Positions 45,744-54,927 are shown, counted from the first letter of the stretch. The stretch is DNA of 64,000 nt from Lysobacterales bacterium PRO7 (GCA_021404785.1 QWHH01000004.1:62001-126000), one strand, 5' to 3'. Program-made: numbers and translations. The notes: generated by a model not told the origin, from the letters alone.

Positions 45744-47120
45744 TCAGCCCACCGCCTTTGCTATGCCTTCGATCGCCACCTCGACCATCAAGTCGATTTC
45801 CTCCGGTGCGATCACGTACGGCGGCATGAAGTAAACCACATCGCCGAGCGGACGCAGCAACACGCCGCGTTCCAGGCCATGACGATACACGCGCAGGCCG
45901 CGGCGTTCGGATGTCGCGAATGGCGCGTGCTTGCCCTTGTCGCGCACCAGTTCCACCGCGGCGATCATGCCGGTCTGGCGCACGTCGGCCACATGCGGAT
46001 GATCGACAAGTGGTGCGAGTCTGCGTGCCATGTGCGCGGACAGTTCCCGATTGCGTTCGAGCACGGGTTCGTCGCGGAAGATCGCCAGCGTCGCCAGTGC
46101 CGCGCGGCAGGCCAGAGGATTGCCGGTGTAGCTGTGCGAATGCAGAAACGCCTTGCCGCTTGAGTATTCGGCCCAGAACGCATCGTAGACATCGCTGGTG
46201 GTCAACACGACCGATAGCGGCATGAAGCCGCCGGTGAGTCCTTTCGACAGGCACAGGAAGTCGGGTGAGATGCCTGCCTGCTCACAAGCGAACAGCGTGC
46301 CAGTGCGGCCGAATCCGACCGCGATTTCGTCGGCGATGAGGTGCACGCCGAATTCGTCGCAGAGTTTGCGCAGGCCGGTCAGATACGCCGGATCGTACAT
46401 GCGCATGCCACCGGCGCATTGCACCAGTGGTTCGACAATGACGGCGCAGACCTCGTGCGCGTGGCGTTCGAGCGCGGCGCGCATGTCATCGAGCTTGCGC
46501 AGCGAATGCTCGCGCCAGGATTCGCCCGGTGCGCGCTCGAAACAATCCGGCGACGCGACGAAAATCGGATCATGCAGCAACGGCGCATACGTTGCTCGAT
46601 ACAGCTGCACATCGGTAACCGACAGCGCGCCGAGTGTTTCGCCGTGATAGCTGCCGGTCAGCGCAATAAAGCGTGTCTTGACGGTTTTGCCGGCATTGCG
46701 CCAGTAATGGAAGCTCATCTTCAGCGCCACTTCCACTGCGCTGGAACCATTGTCGGCGAAAAAGGCGCGCGAAAATCCTGATGGGGCGATCCGCAGCAAT
46801 TCTTCCGCAAGCTGGATCGCCGGCTCGTGCGTGAATCCGGCAAAGATCACGTGCTCGAGGCGATCGATCTGGTCCTTTACCGCCGCGGCGATGCGCGGAT
46901 TGGCATGGCCGAAGATGTTCGTCCACCACGAGCTGATGGCATCGAGGTAGCGCTTGCCGTTCGCGTCGACCAGCCATGCGCCTTCGCCGCGCAGGATTGG
47001 TGTCATCGGCAGCGCGTCGGCGCCGCTGTGGTCGCGCATTTGCGTGCACGGATGCCAGATCGCCGCGAGATCGCGTTCGCGCAGTGCGGCGTTGGCGTCC
47101 AAAGTAGTGTTGCGGTTCAT
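45744..47120 (-). CDS. bioA: Adenosylmethionine-8-amino-7-oxononanoate aminotransferase
   Basis: BioA transfers an amino group from SAM to KAPA to give DAPA in biotin synthesis. The protein has 458 aa. Motifs are IWHPCTQMRDH, SSWWTNIFGHANPRI, GSSAVEVALKMSFHYW, LIADEIAVGFGRTGTLFACE and the PLP-lysine region CLSKGLTGGFMPLSVV. The ATG at 47120 is the start; the frame further upstream overlaps gspG antisense. It is divergent from gspG with 45 bp between starts. Confidence 0.97.
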   Translation of the reverse strand: MNRNTTLDANAALRERDLAAIWHPCTQMRDHSGADALPMTPILRGEGAWLVDANGKRYLDAISSWWTNIFGHANPRIAAAVKDQIDRLEHVIFAGFTHEPAIQLAEELLRIAPSGFSRAFFADNGSSAVEVALKMSFHYWRNAGKTVKTRFIALTGSYHGETLGALSVTDVQLYRATYAPLLHDPIFVASPDCFERAPGESWREHSLRKLDDMRAALERHAHEVCAVIVEPLVQCAGGMRMYDPAYLTGLRKLCDEFGVHLIADEIAVGFGRTGTLFACEQAGISPDFLCLSKGLTGGFMPLSVVLTTSDVYDAFWAEYSSGKAFLHSHSYTGNPLACRAALATLAIFRDEPVLERNRELSAHMARRLAPLVDHPHVADVRQTGMIAAVELVRDKGKHAPFATSERRGLRVYRHGLERGVLLRPLGDVVYFMPPYVIAPEEIDLMVEVAIEGIAKAVG

Positions 47121-47165
47121 TTTGCTATGATCGTCGCGGATCATCCGCAACACAAGGCGAAGGCG

Positions 47166-47594
47166 ATGCGTACCCAGATGTTTCGTGCACGCGGTTTCAC
47201 ATTGATCGAGATCCTCGTCGTCGTGGTGATCCTCGGCATCCTCGCCGCGATCGTGGTGCCGCGCGTGATGGAGCATCCCGGCGAAGCGCGCCAGGTGCGC
47301 GCGAAACAGGACATCCAGGCCATCGTCACCGCGCTCAACACCTACAAGCTCGACAACTTCACTTATCCGAGCACCGAGCAGGGCCTCGACGCACTCGTGC
47401 GCAAACCGACCGGCACGCCGGAAGCGCCGAACTGGCACCAGTACCTGGACAAGCTGCCGAAGGATCCGTGGGGCCGCACCTACATGTACCTGCATCCCGG
47501 TTCGCACGGCGACATCGATGTGTTTACCTATGGGGCCGATGGCAAGCCCGGCGGTGAAGGGGAAAATGCAGACGTCGGCAACTGGGATCAATAA
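47166..47594 (+). CDS. gspG: Type II secretion major pseudopilin GspG
   Basis: The protein has 142 aa. The prepilin leader and cleavage site read MFRARG|FTLIEILVVVVILG, with Glu5 present. It includes the conserved LDNFTYPSTEQGLDALV and DPWGRTYMYLHPGSHGDIDV, the calcium-binding GspG region. It forms the pseudopilus. The ATG at 47166 has AAGGCGAAGG upstream; an ATG at 47127 overlaps the -10-like TATGAT. Confidence 0.96.
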   Translation: MRTQMFRARGFTLIEILVVVVILGILAAIVVPRVMEHPGEARQVRAKQDIQAIVTALNTYKLDNFTYPSTEQGLDALVRKPTGTPEAPNWHQYLDKLPKDPWGRTYMYLHPGSHGDIDVFTYGADGKPGGEGENADVGNWDQ

Positions 47595-47607
47595 GCGCAG
47601 CACTATC

Positions 47608-48102
47608 ATGCGCGGTTTCACGCTGATCGAACTGCTGGTCGTCGTGGTGATTCTGGCCGTACTCGCCGGCGCTCTGACTCTGGCGATGGGCGGACTCGGC
47701 GGCGAGCGCCAGCTCGAACAACAGGCGCAGCGCACGCAGACTTTGATCGGTTACGCCTGCGAGCAGGCCGAACTCGTCGGCCGCGACATCGGCGTGAGCG
47801 TCGATCGCCACGGCTATCGCTTCAGTCGCCGCAATGGCGCCGACTGGCTGCCGCTGGAAAACGACGAACTGCGTCCGCGCGAGTGGCTCACCGGGACACG
47901 AGTCGCTTTGAGCAGCGACGGTCATACCATCGTTGTCGGCGACGATTTTCCGGAGAAACCGCAAATCGCCTGTTTTTCCTCCGGCGAGTTGACGCCGTTT
48001 CGATTGGAACTGCGCATGGCCGATCTCGCGCAAGGCTGGCAGCTCGACGGTGCGCCGGATGCCACGTTGAAACTGGCGGCGGTGGACGCGAGTGCACGCT
48101 AA
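47608..48102 (+). CDS. gspH: Type II secretion minor pseudopilin GspH
   Basis: The protein has 164 aa. The prepilin motif MRG|FTLIELLVVVVILAVL lies at the N-terminus, followed by a small soluble domain with ACEQAELVGRDIGVSVDRHG. It lies 13 nt after gspG; its stop is overlapped by the GTG start of gspI. Confidence 0.9.
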   Translation: MRGFTLIELLVVVVILAVLAGALTLAMGGLGGERQLEQQAQRTQTLIGYACEQAELVGRDIGVSVDRHGYRFSRRNGADWLPLENDELRPREWLTGTRVALSSDGHTIVVGDDFPEKPQIACFSSGELTPFRLELRMADLAQGWQLDGAPDATLKLAAVDASAR

Positions 48103-48472
48103 CCGACAGCACGGCTTCACCTTGCTCGAAGTGCTGGTCGCGCTGATCGTGCTTGCGCTCGCCTTGCTGGCGTTGTCGCGCACTGCGGCGAACCAGGTGG
48201 ATGCCTTCGGTGCGATGCGCGAGCGCACCGTGGCTGGCTGGCTCGCCGCCGATGTGCTGGCGCAAACGCGGTTGACCACGCCATTCCCGGCCACCGGCAC
48301 TAGTGACGGCCGGCGTCGCTACGGTGGCCGCGACTGGCGTTACGACGTGGTCGTGCAGGGTACGCCGGTCGCGTCGATCCGGCGCATCGATGTCCACGTT
48401 TTTGCGAGCGAGGATCCGAAATCGCCGATCGCGACGCTGACCGGATTTGGTGGTCTGGATCTGCAACCGTGA
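48092..48472 (+). CDS. gspI: Type II secretion minor pseudopilin GspI
   Basis: The protein has 126 aa. Prepilin motif HG|FTLLEVLVALIVLAL is followed by a domain with GMRERTVA-like AFGAMRERTVAGWLAADVL and WRYDVVVQGTPV. The start is GTG at 48092, inside the end of gspH, indicating coupled translation. It is the GspI of the IJK tip complex. Confidence 0.92.
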   Translation: MHANRQHGFTLLEVLVALIVLALALLALSRTAANQVDAFGAMRERTVAGWLAADVLAQTRLTTPFPATGTSDGRRRYGGRDWRYDVVVQGTPVASIRRIDVHVFASEDPKSPIATLTGFGGLDLQP

Positions 48473-49149
48473 AGCGCGGCTTTACTTTGATCGAACTGCT
48501 CGTCGCGCTGGCGGTGTTTTCGATCATGGCCGCGCTCGCGTACGGCGGACTCAATTCCATCGCGCGTACGCGCGGCGACCTCGCAAAACAGGAAACCGAT
48601 TTCGGCAATCTCATGCGCGCGGTCGGCTCGCTCGACCGCGATTTGAACAGCGCCGTCGTGCGGCCAGTGCGCGGCGCGGCGGGGCAGGTGCTGCCGGCAT
48701 TGATCGGCGCATCCGACCACATCGAACTCACGCGACTGGGTTTTGCCAATCCACAGACCGAGCCACGCTCGAACCTGCAACGCGTGTTCTACGAACTCGA
48801 CGGCGACAAATTCGAGCGCGGCCGCTATGTCGTGCTCGATCGCGCCACGAACAGCACGCCGCAGGTCGACGATCTGAAGGTCGCGACCGAAGATTTCCGC
48901 CTGCGCTATTTCGACAGCGCGTCCGGGCAGTGGCTGGATGCCTGGCCGCCGCCGCAATCCAAGCCGGAAGTTCTGCCGCGCGCCGTGCAATGGCAGTTGC
49001 GCACGAAGCAGTACGGCGAAATCGGTGGTATGGTCGAACTCGTGTCCGCCTGGCCGGACAAGGCCGCCGGCCTCGTTACGCCCGCGCCGCCAACCGCCAT
49101 CGGCACGCCGCTGCCGCCGTTGCCGCCGCCACCGGGTGGGGTGCAATGA
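48469..49149 (+). CDS. gspJ: Type II secretion minor pseudopilin GspJ
   Basis: The protein has 226 aa. The prepilin motif is MKRG|FTLIELLVALAVFSIM. The soluble domain includes VGSLDRDLNSAVVRPVRG and FRLRYFDSASGQWLDAWP, typical of GspJ. The C-terminus is a Pro-rich tail. The GTG start at 48469 overlaps the gspI stop by 4 nt, and its own stop overlaps the gspK ATG. Confidence 0.94.
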   Translation: MKRGFTLIELLVALAVFSIMAALAYGGLNSIARTRGDLAKQETDFGNLMRAVGSLDRDLNSAVVRPVRGAAGQVLPALIGASDHIELTRLGFANPQTEPRSNLQRVFYELDGDKFERGRYVVLDRATNSTPQVDDLKVATEDFRLRYFDSASGQWLDAWPPPQSKPEVLPRAVQWQLRTKQYGEIGGMVELVSAWPDKAAGLVTPAPPTAIGTPLPPLPPPPGGVQ

Positions 49150-50081
49150 AATCCACATTTCCACAATGCGGCAAAACCCAGCGCGGTGTAGCGCTTCTCG
49201 TCGCGTTGCTCGTGGTCGCGCTGGCGACGGTGCTCATCGCCGGTCTGCTCGATCGCGGAGGCCTCGCGGCCGCGCGCACGCGCAACGCGCTGCGTGCGCA
49301 ACAGGCGCAGGTCTATGCGCGTGGACTGGAAAATTACGCTGCCGAAGTGCTCGTGCGCGCGCAAGGCCAAGGCCTGGGTTACGACGCCGCGGACAGCGTC
49401 TGGGCGATTCCGCTGCCGCCGACGCCGGTGCCCGGCGGCACGATTGCGGCACAGATGTCCGATCTCAATGGCCGCTTCAACCTCAATAATCTCGATCCGG
49501 CTTACGACACGGGCGTCTGGCGCGGCAAGTTCGTGCTGCTGCTGACCGCGCTCAAGCTCGATCCGGCCATCGCCGGCCATGTCGTCAACTGGCTCGATGC
49601 AACGGCGCCCGCGACAATCGACGACCAGTTCTACCTCGCCCAACTCGTGCCGTACCGGCGCGCGGCGCGTGCATTCGCACACGTCTCGGAATTGCGTCTC
49701 GTTGCGGGAATAGACGGCGACGTCTATGCCACGCTCGCGCCGTATGTGAGCGCCTTGCCCGAGGGCACGCCGATCAATGTGAATACGGCAGGAGTACCGG
49801 TGCTGATGACGCTGGGCGCGAATGTCACGCAGGAGATGGCGCAGGCAATCTGGCAACAGGGTGGAGCGCATTTCTCCGGCGTGGATCAGGTGCAAAAGGC
49901 ACAGCCCGCGCTTGCCGTAATCGAGCATCCGGAATGTTTTGACGTGCGCAGCAATTATTTCCGCGCGCGCGGGCTGATCACGCTCGATGGCTTGCCGTTC
50001 GAATTCGACAGCCTGATCGAACGGCGCAGCGGTCCGGGTGGCGGCATCCACGTGTTGCAGCGCAACCGTGGCGGGGATTGA
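49146..50081 (+). CDS. gspK: Type II secretion minor pseudopilin GspK
   Basis: The protein has 311 aa. The prepilin region QRG|VALLVALLVVALATV lacks the Glu5 of other pseudopilins, as is normal for GspK. The large globular domain contains QMSDLNGRFNLNNLDPA, DATAPATIDDQFYLAQ, a LRLVAGIDGDVYATLAPYVS segment and the PINVNTAGVPVL motif. It caps the pseudopilus. A lipoprotein deaminase gene follows instead of gspL. Confidence 0.95.
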   Translation: MKSTFPQCGKTQRGVALLVALLVVALATVLIAGLLDRGGLAAARTRNALRAQQAQVYARGLENYAAEVLVRAQGQGLGYDAADSVWAIPLPPTPVPGGTIAAQMSDLNGRFNLNNLDPAYDTGVWRGKFVLLLTALKLDPAIAGHVVNWLDATAPATIDDQFYLAQLVPYRRAARAFAHVSELRLVAGIDGDVYATLAPYVSALPEGTPINVNTAGVPVLMTLGANVTQEMAQAIWQQGGAHFSGVDQVQKAQPALAVIEHPECFDVRSNYFRARGLITLDGLPFEFDSLIERRSGPGGGIHVLQRNRGGD

Positions 50082-50114
50082 CGCGCATGGTGCGCAATGC
50101 CGTATCCTTCGACG

Positions 50115-51653
50115 ATGAAGAAGCCCGCTTTTTTCCTGCTTGCCTGCCTCGCCGGTTGCGCACAGGTATCCACGCTGCCGTCCTCACCGGTATCCATCGA
50201 TGCCGCTCAGGCTACTGCAATCCATTTCGACGCAATCCGCAATTCGCCGCCGCAGCTTGAGGCCTTCCTGCGCGCCATGCCCAAGGGTGGGGATTTGCAC
50301 AATCATCTTTCCGGTGCGATCTATGCCGAGGATTACCTGGAATGGGCCGCACGCGACCGTGATTGCATCGACATGGCTACCGTCGCGGCAGTCGCGCCGC
50401 CATGCGATGCGGCGAGCGGCCGCCCGCCGGCGACCGACGCGCAACGTCATGACATCTTGTACCGCAAGGTGATCGACGCCTGGTCGATGCGCGATTTCGT
50501 CGCCAGCAATGGCAATTCCGGGCATGATCATTTCTTCGATACGTTTGGCAAATTCCACCAGGTAAGCAATGCGCACCGCGCCGACATGCTTGCGCGCGCA
50601 GTGCATCAGGCCGCGCTCGATCGTGTCGATTACCTCGAGTTGATGGATACATTGGCGGATACACGAATCCGTGAGTTGTCCGAGCGTACGCCGTGGGACG
50701 GCGATTTCGCGCATGCGCGCGCGGCTTTGCAGTCCGGCATGCCAGCGGTGCTGGCGCAAGCGAAAGTCGAACTGGATTCATCGCTGGGTCGGATGCACGA
50801 TGAGCTGCATTGCGACAACGCGCAGGCGGATCCGGGTTGTGGCGTCGAGGTCCGATTCCTGTACCAGGTGCTGCGCGGTTTTCCGCAACCGCTCGTGTTT
50901 GCGCAGATGCTCACCGGGTTCGAACTTGCTGCGCGCGACACGCGCGTGGTCGGCATCAACATGGTGATGCCCGAAGACGGCTACGTGTCGATGCGCGATT
51001 TTCGCGTGCAGATGGCCATGCTCGATTACCTGCACGCGCAGTACCCGCAGGTACACATCAGCCTGCACGCCGGCGAGCTGTCGTCGACGATGGTGCCGCC
51101 GGATGGATTGCGCTTCCACATCCGCGACTCGATCGAGCAGGGCCATGCGCAACGGATCGGCCATGGCGTCGACGTGATGCGCGAAGATCGTCCGCAAGAA
51201 CTGCTGCGCGAGATGGCGCGCAACCATGTGCTCGTGGAAATCTGCCCGACCAGCAACCGCAGCATCCTCGGCGTCGCCGGTGTCGATCATCCGCTGCCGA
51301 CCTACCTCGCAGCGCACGTGCCGTTGGCGATCGCGACCGACGACGAAGGCGTGTCGCGCAGCGACTTGTCGCGCGAATTCGCTATCGCCGCGAGTTCCTG
51401 GCAGCTGTCCTACCCGACCTTGAAGACGATGGCGCGCAACAGCCTCGAATACGCCTTCGTTGCTGGCGCCAGCTTGTGGGTATCGCGCGCTGCGTTCGAA
51501 CCCGTGCCGGCCTGCGCGCATGATGCGCCCGGCGCCGCGCAGCCGGCATCGGCCTGCGCCGCGTTCCTGTCCGGCAACGAAAAGGCGCGCCTGCAATGGC
51601 ATCTGGAAGCGCAGTTGCACGCGTTCGAAGCCGGCATCGCCGCGGAGCGCTGA
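50115..51653 (+). CDS. Lipoprotein adenosine deaminase (ADGF/ADA family)
   Basis: The protein has 512 aa. A lipoprotein signal MKKPAFFLLACLAGC has its lipid Cys at 15, so it acts outside the cytoplasm. The metal and catalytic residues of ADA-type amidohydrolases are all visible: His62 and His64 (GDLHNHLSG), His318 and Glu321 (HAGE), His350 (RIGHGVD), and Asp409-Asp410 (ATDDEG). Extra Cys pairs (CDNAQADPGC, CAHDAPG, SACAAF) fit an extracytoplasmic protein. It probably deaminates adenosine for purine scavenging. It lies between gspK (33 nt) and gspL (48 nt) in the type II operon. The ATG at 50115 was chosen over one 18 nt upstream because of the lipobox. Confidence 0.93.
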   Translation: MKKPAFFLLACLAGCAQVSTLPSSPVSIDAAQATAIHFDAIRNSPPQLEAFLRAMPKGGDLHNHLSGAIYAEDYLEWAARDRDCIDMATVAAVAPPCDAASGRPPATDAQRHDILYRKVIDAWSMRDFVASNGNSGHDHFFDTFGKFHQVSNAHRADMLARAVHQAALDRVDYLELMDTLADTRIRELSERTPWDGDFAHARAALQSGMPAVLAQAKVELDSSLGRMHDELHCDNAQADPGCGVEVRFLYQVLRGFPQPLVFAQMLTGFELAARDTRVVGINMVMPEDGYVSMRDFRVQMAMLDYLHAQYPQVHISLHAGELSSTMVPPDGLRFHIRDSIEQGHAQRIGHGVDVMREDRPQELLREMARNHVLVEICPTSNRSILGVAGVDHPLPTYLAAHVPLAIATDDEGVSRSDLSREFAIAASSWQLSYPTLKTMARNSLEYAFVAGASLWVSRAAFEPVPACAHDAPGAAQPASACAAFLSGNEKARLQWHLEAQLHAFEAGIAAER

Positions 51654-51701
51654 GCCCGCGCGCGCTGTACAATCCGGGCACATCCGCGCGCCGCAGAGTC
51701 C

Positions 51702-52844
51702 ATGTCCGAACGCCTGTTGATCCGCCTTCATGCCGACGGCCATCTGGAATGGCTGGCGCTGGACGCCAGCGGTCGGGAGCTGTCCGGCGCAAATGCCGGC
51801 GCACCGTCGGTGCAGGCAATCGAGCGCGCTCAACGCGTGGTCGCGATCGTGCCGTCCGAGCAGGTGCTGCTGCTGGACGCGCCCGGCCTGCCCGGCACCC
51901 GCGCGCTGGCGATGAAGGCCTTGCCCTTCGCGCTGGAAGACCGCATCGCCGGCAGCGTCGAAGATCAACATTTTGCTGTGCCCGACCGGCTCGATGGCGA
52001 ACATGTTCCGGTTGCAATCGTTGCGCGAACCACCCTGCGTGGCTGGATCGAGCAATTGTCGAGCGACGGCATTCGCGCCGATGCGATGTATTCCGAATGC
52101 CAGTGCCTGCCGGACGCCAGCATCGCGCTCGAAGGCGATCGCGCCCTGTGGCGCGAGACGGCCGCTTCGGCCGGTGTCTGCGCGCTTTCGGATTTACCCG
52201 ATTGGATCACGCTGCTCGATGCCGCTGCGGGAAAACCCGCCTCGCGCACGACGCACGATTTGCGCGCCGGTCAGCACGATGCATTGGCGTTTTTCGCCGC
52301 GCAGTTGCGGCGCGAACCAGCCGTAAACTTGCTGCAGGGCGATTTTTCACCTGCGCACCGGCAGGCGCCGGCGCAACGGTTGTGGCGCGGAGCGGCCATG
52401 CTCGCCGCCGCGGCGCTGCTATTGCTGTTCGTCTTTTACGGCGCCGATTGCTGGCGCCTGTCGCGCCAGTCCGCGCAACTCGACGCGCAGGCGCGCGGCG
52501 TGCTGCACGAGGCGTTTCCGGACATGGACAAGGTCGCCGGCGATCCGCGCCAGCTCATGGATAGTGCCATGCGTGGCGCACATGGCGGGGGCGACGCTGG
52601 CCTGATGCGCCTGCTCGCGCAGATCGCGCCGATCCTGTCCAGCACCACGCGTACGACGCTCGCCGGCATGGAATATCACAACGCCACCCTGGAACTGGCA
52701 TTGCGCGCGCCAGACGTGCAGACCCTGGACCTGATGCGCGAGCGCCTCGCCGGATTGCCCGGGCTGAAAGTGGAAGTCACCGCCGCGAACTCCGGCGCGG
52801 ACGGCGTCGATGGTCGCCTGCGCATCGCCGGAGCCACGCCATGA
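51702..52844 (+). CDS. gspL: Type II secretion platform protein GspL
   Basis: The protein has 380 aa. A cytoplasmic actin-like domain is at about 1-225 (including ALPFALEDRIAGSVEDQHFA), a membrane helix at about 232-250 (AAMLAAAALLLLFVFYGADC), then a periplasmic ferredoxin-like domain. It recruits the GspE ATPase and binds GspM. TACAAT at 51668 could be a separate -10 box, which may mean that expression of the L-M-N part is not entirely dependent on the upstream promoter. Confidence 0.92.
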   Translation: MSERLLIRLHADGHLEWLALDASGRELSGANAGAPSVQAIERAQRVVAIVPSEQVLLLDAPGLPGTRALAMKALPFALEDRIAGSVEDQHFAVPDRLDGEHVPVAIVARTTLRGWIEQLSSDGIRADAMYSECQCLPDASIALEGDRALWRETAASAGVCALSDLPDWITLLDAAAGKPASRTTHDLRAGQHDALAFFAAQLRREPAVNLLQGDFSPAHRQAPAQRLWRGAAMLAAAALLLLFVFYGADCWRLSRQSAQLDAQARGVLHEAFPDMDKVAGDPRQLMDSAMRGAHGGGDAGLMRLLAQIAPILSSTTRTTLAGMEYHNATLELALRAPDVQTLDLMRERLAGLPGLKVEVTAANSGADGVDGRLRIAGATP

Positions 52845-53335
52845 TCCGCGCCTGGTGGAATGCGCAATCCGTACGCGACCGGCGCGTGCTGGTCGCCGGT
52901 GGCATCGTCGTTGCGATTTTGCTGATCTGGGCGTTGCTGTGGATTCCGTTGTCGCGCGCGCGCGCCAGCCTTACCGCGCAAGTCGCGCAGCAACGCGCGG
53001 ACGTGGCCTGGATGCGGCAATCACTCGCGCAGGCGCGCGAACTGCGCACACAAGGTGCGCGCGGCAATGTCGCGCGCCAGGGCAAGTCGCTGCTCGCGCT
53101 TGCCGACGCGACCGCGCGCACGGATGGACTCGGTGACGCGCTCAAGCGCGTGGAGCCGACCGGAGCGGCGAGCGTGCGCGTGAGCTTCGAAGTCGTCGAT
53201 TTCGATGCGCTGGCGAACTGGATGGAGGCGCTGGCGCGCGACTATGGCGTGTCGGTGACGGATCTTTCCGTGGACAAGTCGCAGGGGCTCGGATTGGTGA
53301 ACGCGCGCGTGACCTTGCAAGACGCGAAACAATGA
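52841..53335 (+). CDS. gspM: Type II secretion platform protein GspM
   Basis: The protein has 164 aa. A short cytoplasmic N-terminus and one membrane helix (about 18-38, VLVAGGIVVAILLIWALLWI) precede a periplasmic ferredoxin-like domain with LQDAKQ at the end. The start overlaps gspL by 4 nt and the end overlaps gspN by 4 nt. Confidence 0.92.
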   Translation: MIRAWWNAQSVRDRRVLVAGGIVVAILLIWALLWIPLSRARASLTAQVAQQRADVAWMRQSLAQARELRTQGARGNVARQGKSLLALADATARTDGLGDALKRVEPTGAASVRVSFEVVDFDALANWMEALARDYGVSVTDLSVDKSQGLGLVNARVTLQDAKQ

Positions 53336-54096
53336 AGCATTTGCGGCGTTTTATACTTTTCATCATTGTGGTGGGTGCGCTTGCCGCGATTGCGATCGCG
53401 ACCTGCCCGGCATCGTTCGCGTGGCGTTTCATCGCCGGCAGGGCGGGGGCGCTCAAGCTGGATGGCCTGAGCGGCAGCGTATGGAACGGCCACGCGGCAA
53501 GCGCAAGCGTGCTCGGCACCCCGCTGGGCGAACTGGATTGGCATCTGCATCCGTTGCCGCTGGCGCGTGGCGTCATCGCGGCGCAACTGGATGTCCGTGG
53601 CGGCGAAGTCACCGGCAACGGCGCCGTCGAACGCGCGTCCGACGGTTCTTTGCAGGTGACTGGCGCGGTCATCCACCTGCCTGCCGCGCTCGCGGCGCCG
53701 GCGCTGGATATCCCGATGCTGCAGCTGCTCGGTGATATCGACATCGACCTCGTGCAGTTGCGCGTGCACGGCGCGTGGCCGACGTCAGCGCAGGGGAAAA
53801 TCCTCTGGCGCAATGCGGCTGTTGCCGGGGCTGCGCAGGCCTCGCTCGGCGACTTGCAGGCCGACTTTGCCAGCGCGGGGGACGGCAGCATCGCCGGCAC
53901 CGCGCGCGACCTCGGCGGCCCGTTGCAACTCGACGGCACATTCACGATTGCCGCCGGCGGCTACGACGTGAAGGCGAAACTGGCCGCGCGCGATGGCAAC
54001 CCGCAGGTGCTCGATGCGCTGCGTTTTCTTGGCCAGGCGCAGGGTGATGGTTCCACATTGCTTCTGATTCACGGCAAATTCTTCCAGGTCTTTTGA
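53332..54096 (+). CDS. gspN: Type II secretion protein GspN
   Basis: The protein has 254 aa. An N-terminal membrane helix (about 5-25) is followed by the typical GspN opening DGLSGSVWNGHAASASVLG and a Gly-rich beta-strand periplasmic region. Its function is not well defined; it is missing from many type II systems. It closes the type II block; no gspD, gspC, gspE or gspF is seen here. Its TGA overlaps the ATG of the next gene (TGATG). Confidence 0.92.
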   Translation: MKHLRRFILFIIVVGALAAIAIATCPASFAWRFIAGRAGALKLDGLSGSVWNGHAASASVLGTPLGELDWHLHPLPLARGVIAAQLDVRGGEVTGNGAVERASDGSLQVTGAVIHLPAALAAPALDIPMLQLLGDIDIDLVQLRVHGAWPTSAQGKILWRNAAVAGAAQASLGDLQADFASAGDGSIAGTARDLGGPLQLDGTFTIAAGGYDVKAKLAARDGNPQVLDALRFLGQAQGDGSTLLLIHGKFFQVF

Positions 54097-54890
54097 TGAC
54101 GGCACTAAATGCCGAGTTTCTGGATCGTGCGCTTGTTGTGGCGCGAGACGCCGCAGCCGCGGCGGCGGACGTCATTCGCCATCACTACGCGCGTGGCGTG
54201 AATGTCGAGACCAAATCCGATGCCACACCCGTGACCATCGCCGACCGCGAGGCGGAAATCGCGATCAAGAACGTCTTGCGCGCCGCGTTTCCCGATCACG
54301 CCTTTTACGGCGAAGAATTCGGCCGCGAGGGCGCGGGCGACTACCTGTGGCTGATCGATCCCATCGACGGCACCAAGGCCTTCGTGCGTGGCTATCCGAT
54401 GTTCTCGACACAGATTGCGCTGATGCATCGCGGCGAACTGGTGCTGGGCGTGTCTAGTGCACCGTGGTATGGCGAGACCGCGTGGGCGCGTCGCGGCGGC
54501 GGCGCGTGGCTCGACGGCAAACCGATTCGGGTTTCGGCGGCGCGCGAGTTCGACGCCGGCACGGCGATTTCCATCGGCAACGTCAAGACGCTCACGCGCG
54601 ACGCGCGTTGGGCTGTGCTCGGCGAACTGATCCGGCGCAGCGGCCGTATCCGCGGCTATGGCGATTTTCTGCATTACCACCTGCTGGCGAGCGGCCGCAT
54701 CGATCTGGTTATCGAGTCGGACGTGAACATCCTCGACATCGCCGCGCTCGCGGTGATCGTGCGCGAGGCGGGCGGAGTTTTCAGTGACCTCGACGGGCGC
54801 GAACCGACGCTCGACACGACCAGCGTACTTGCAGGAACGTCGGAGCTGCACGCGCAGGCACTGGCCTTGTTCGAATCCGTCCGCATCTGA
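54096..54890 (+). CDS. Inositol monophosphatase-family phosphatase, HisN-like
   Basis: The protein has 264 aa. It carries the lithium-sensitive phosphatase motifs: FYGEEFGREG, WLIDPIDGTKAFVRG (metal site) and the C-terminal VNILDIAALAVIVREAGG. Segments around STQIALMHRGELVLGV fit either inositol-1-phosphatase or HisN-type histidinol-phosphatase; the sequence does not settle which. It overlaps gspN by one nt and so is transcribed with the type II genes, an unusual neighbour. ATG at 54096 was preferred over TTG at 54093. Confidence 0.85.
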   Translation: MTALNAEFLDRALVVARDAAAAAADVIRHHYARGVNVETKSDATPVTIADREAEIAIKNVLRAAFPDHAFYGEEFGREGAGDYLWLIDPIDGTKAFVRGYPMFSTQIALMHRGELVLGVSSAPWYGETAWARRGGGAWLDGKPIRVSAAREFDAGTAISIGNVKTLTRDARWAVLGELIRRSGRIRGYGDFLHYHLLASGRIDLVIESDVNILDIAALAVIVREAGGVFSDLDGREPTLDTTSVLAGTSELHAQALALFESVRI

Positions 54891-54927
54891 AATCCCGCGT
54901 CTGGCACGACGCATGACTTTCGACCGG

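Noticed and set aside
47121-47735. Upstream extension of the bioA frame
   Set aside because: It overlaps gspG in antisense, and the conserved BioA N-terminus begins at the ATG at 47120.
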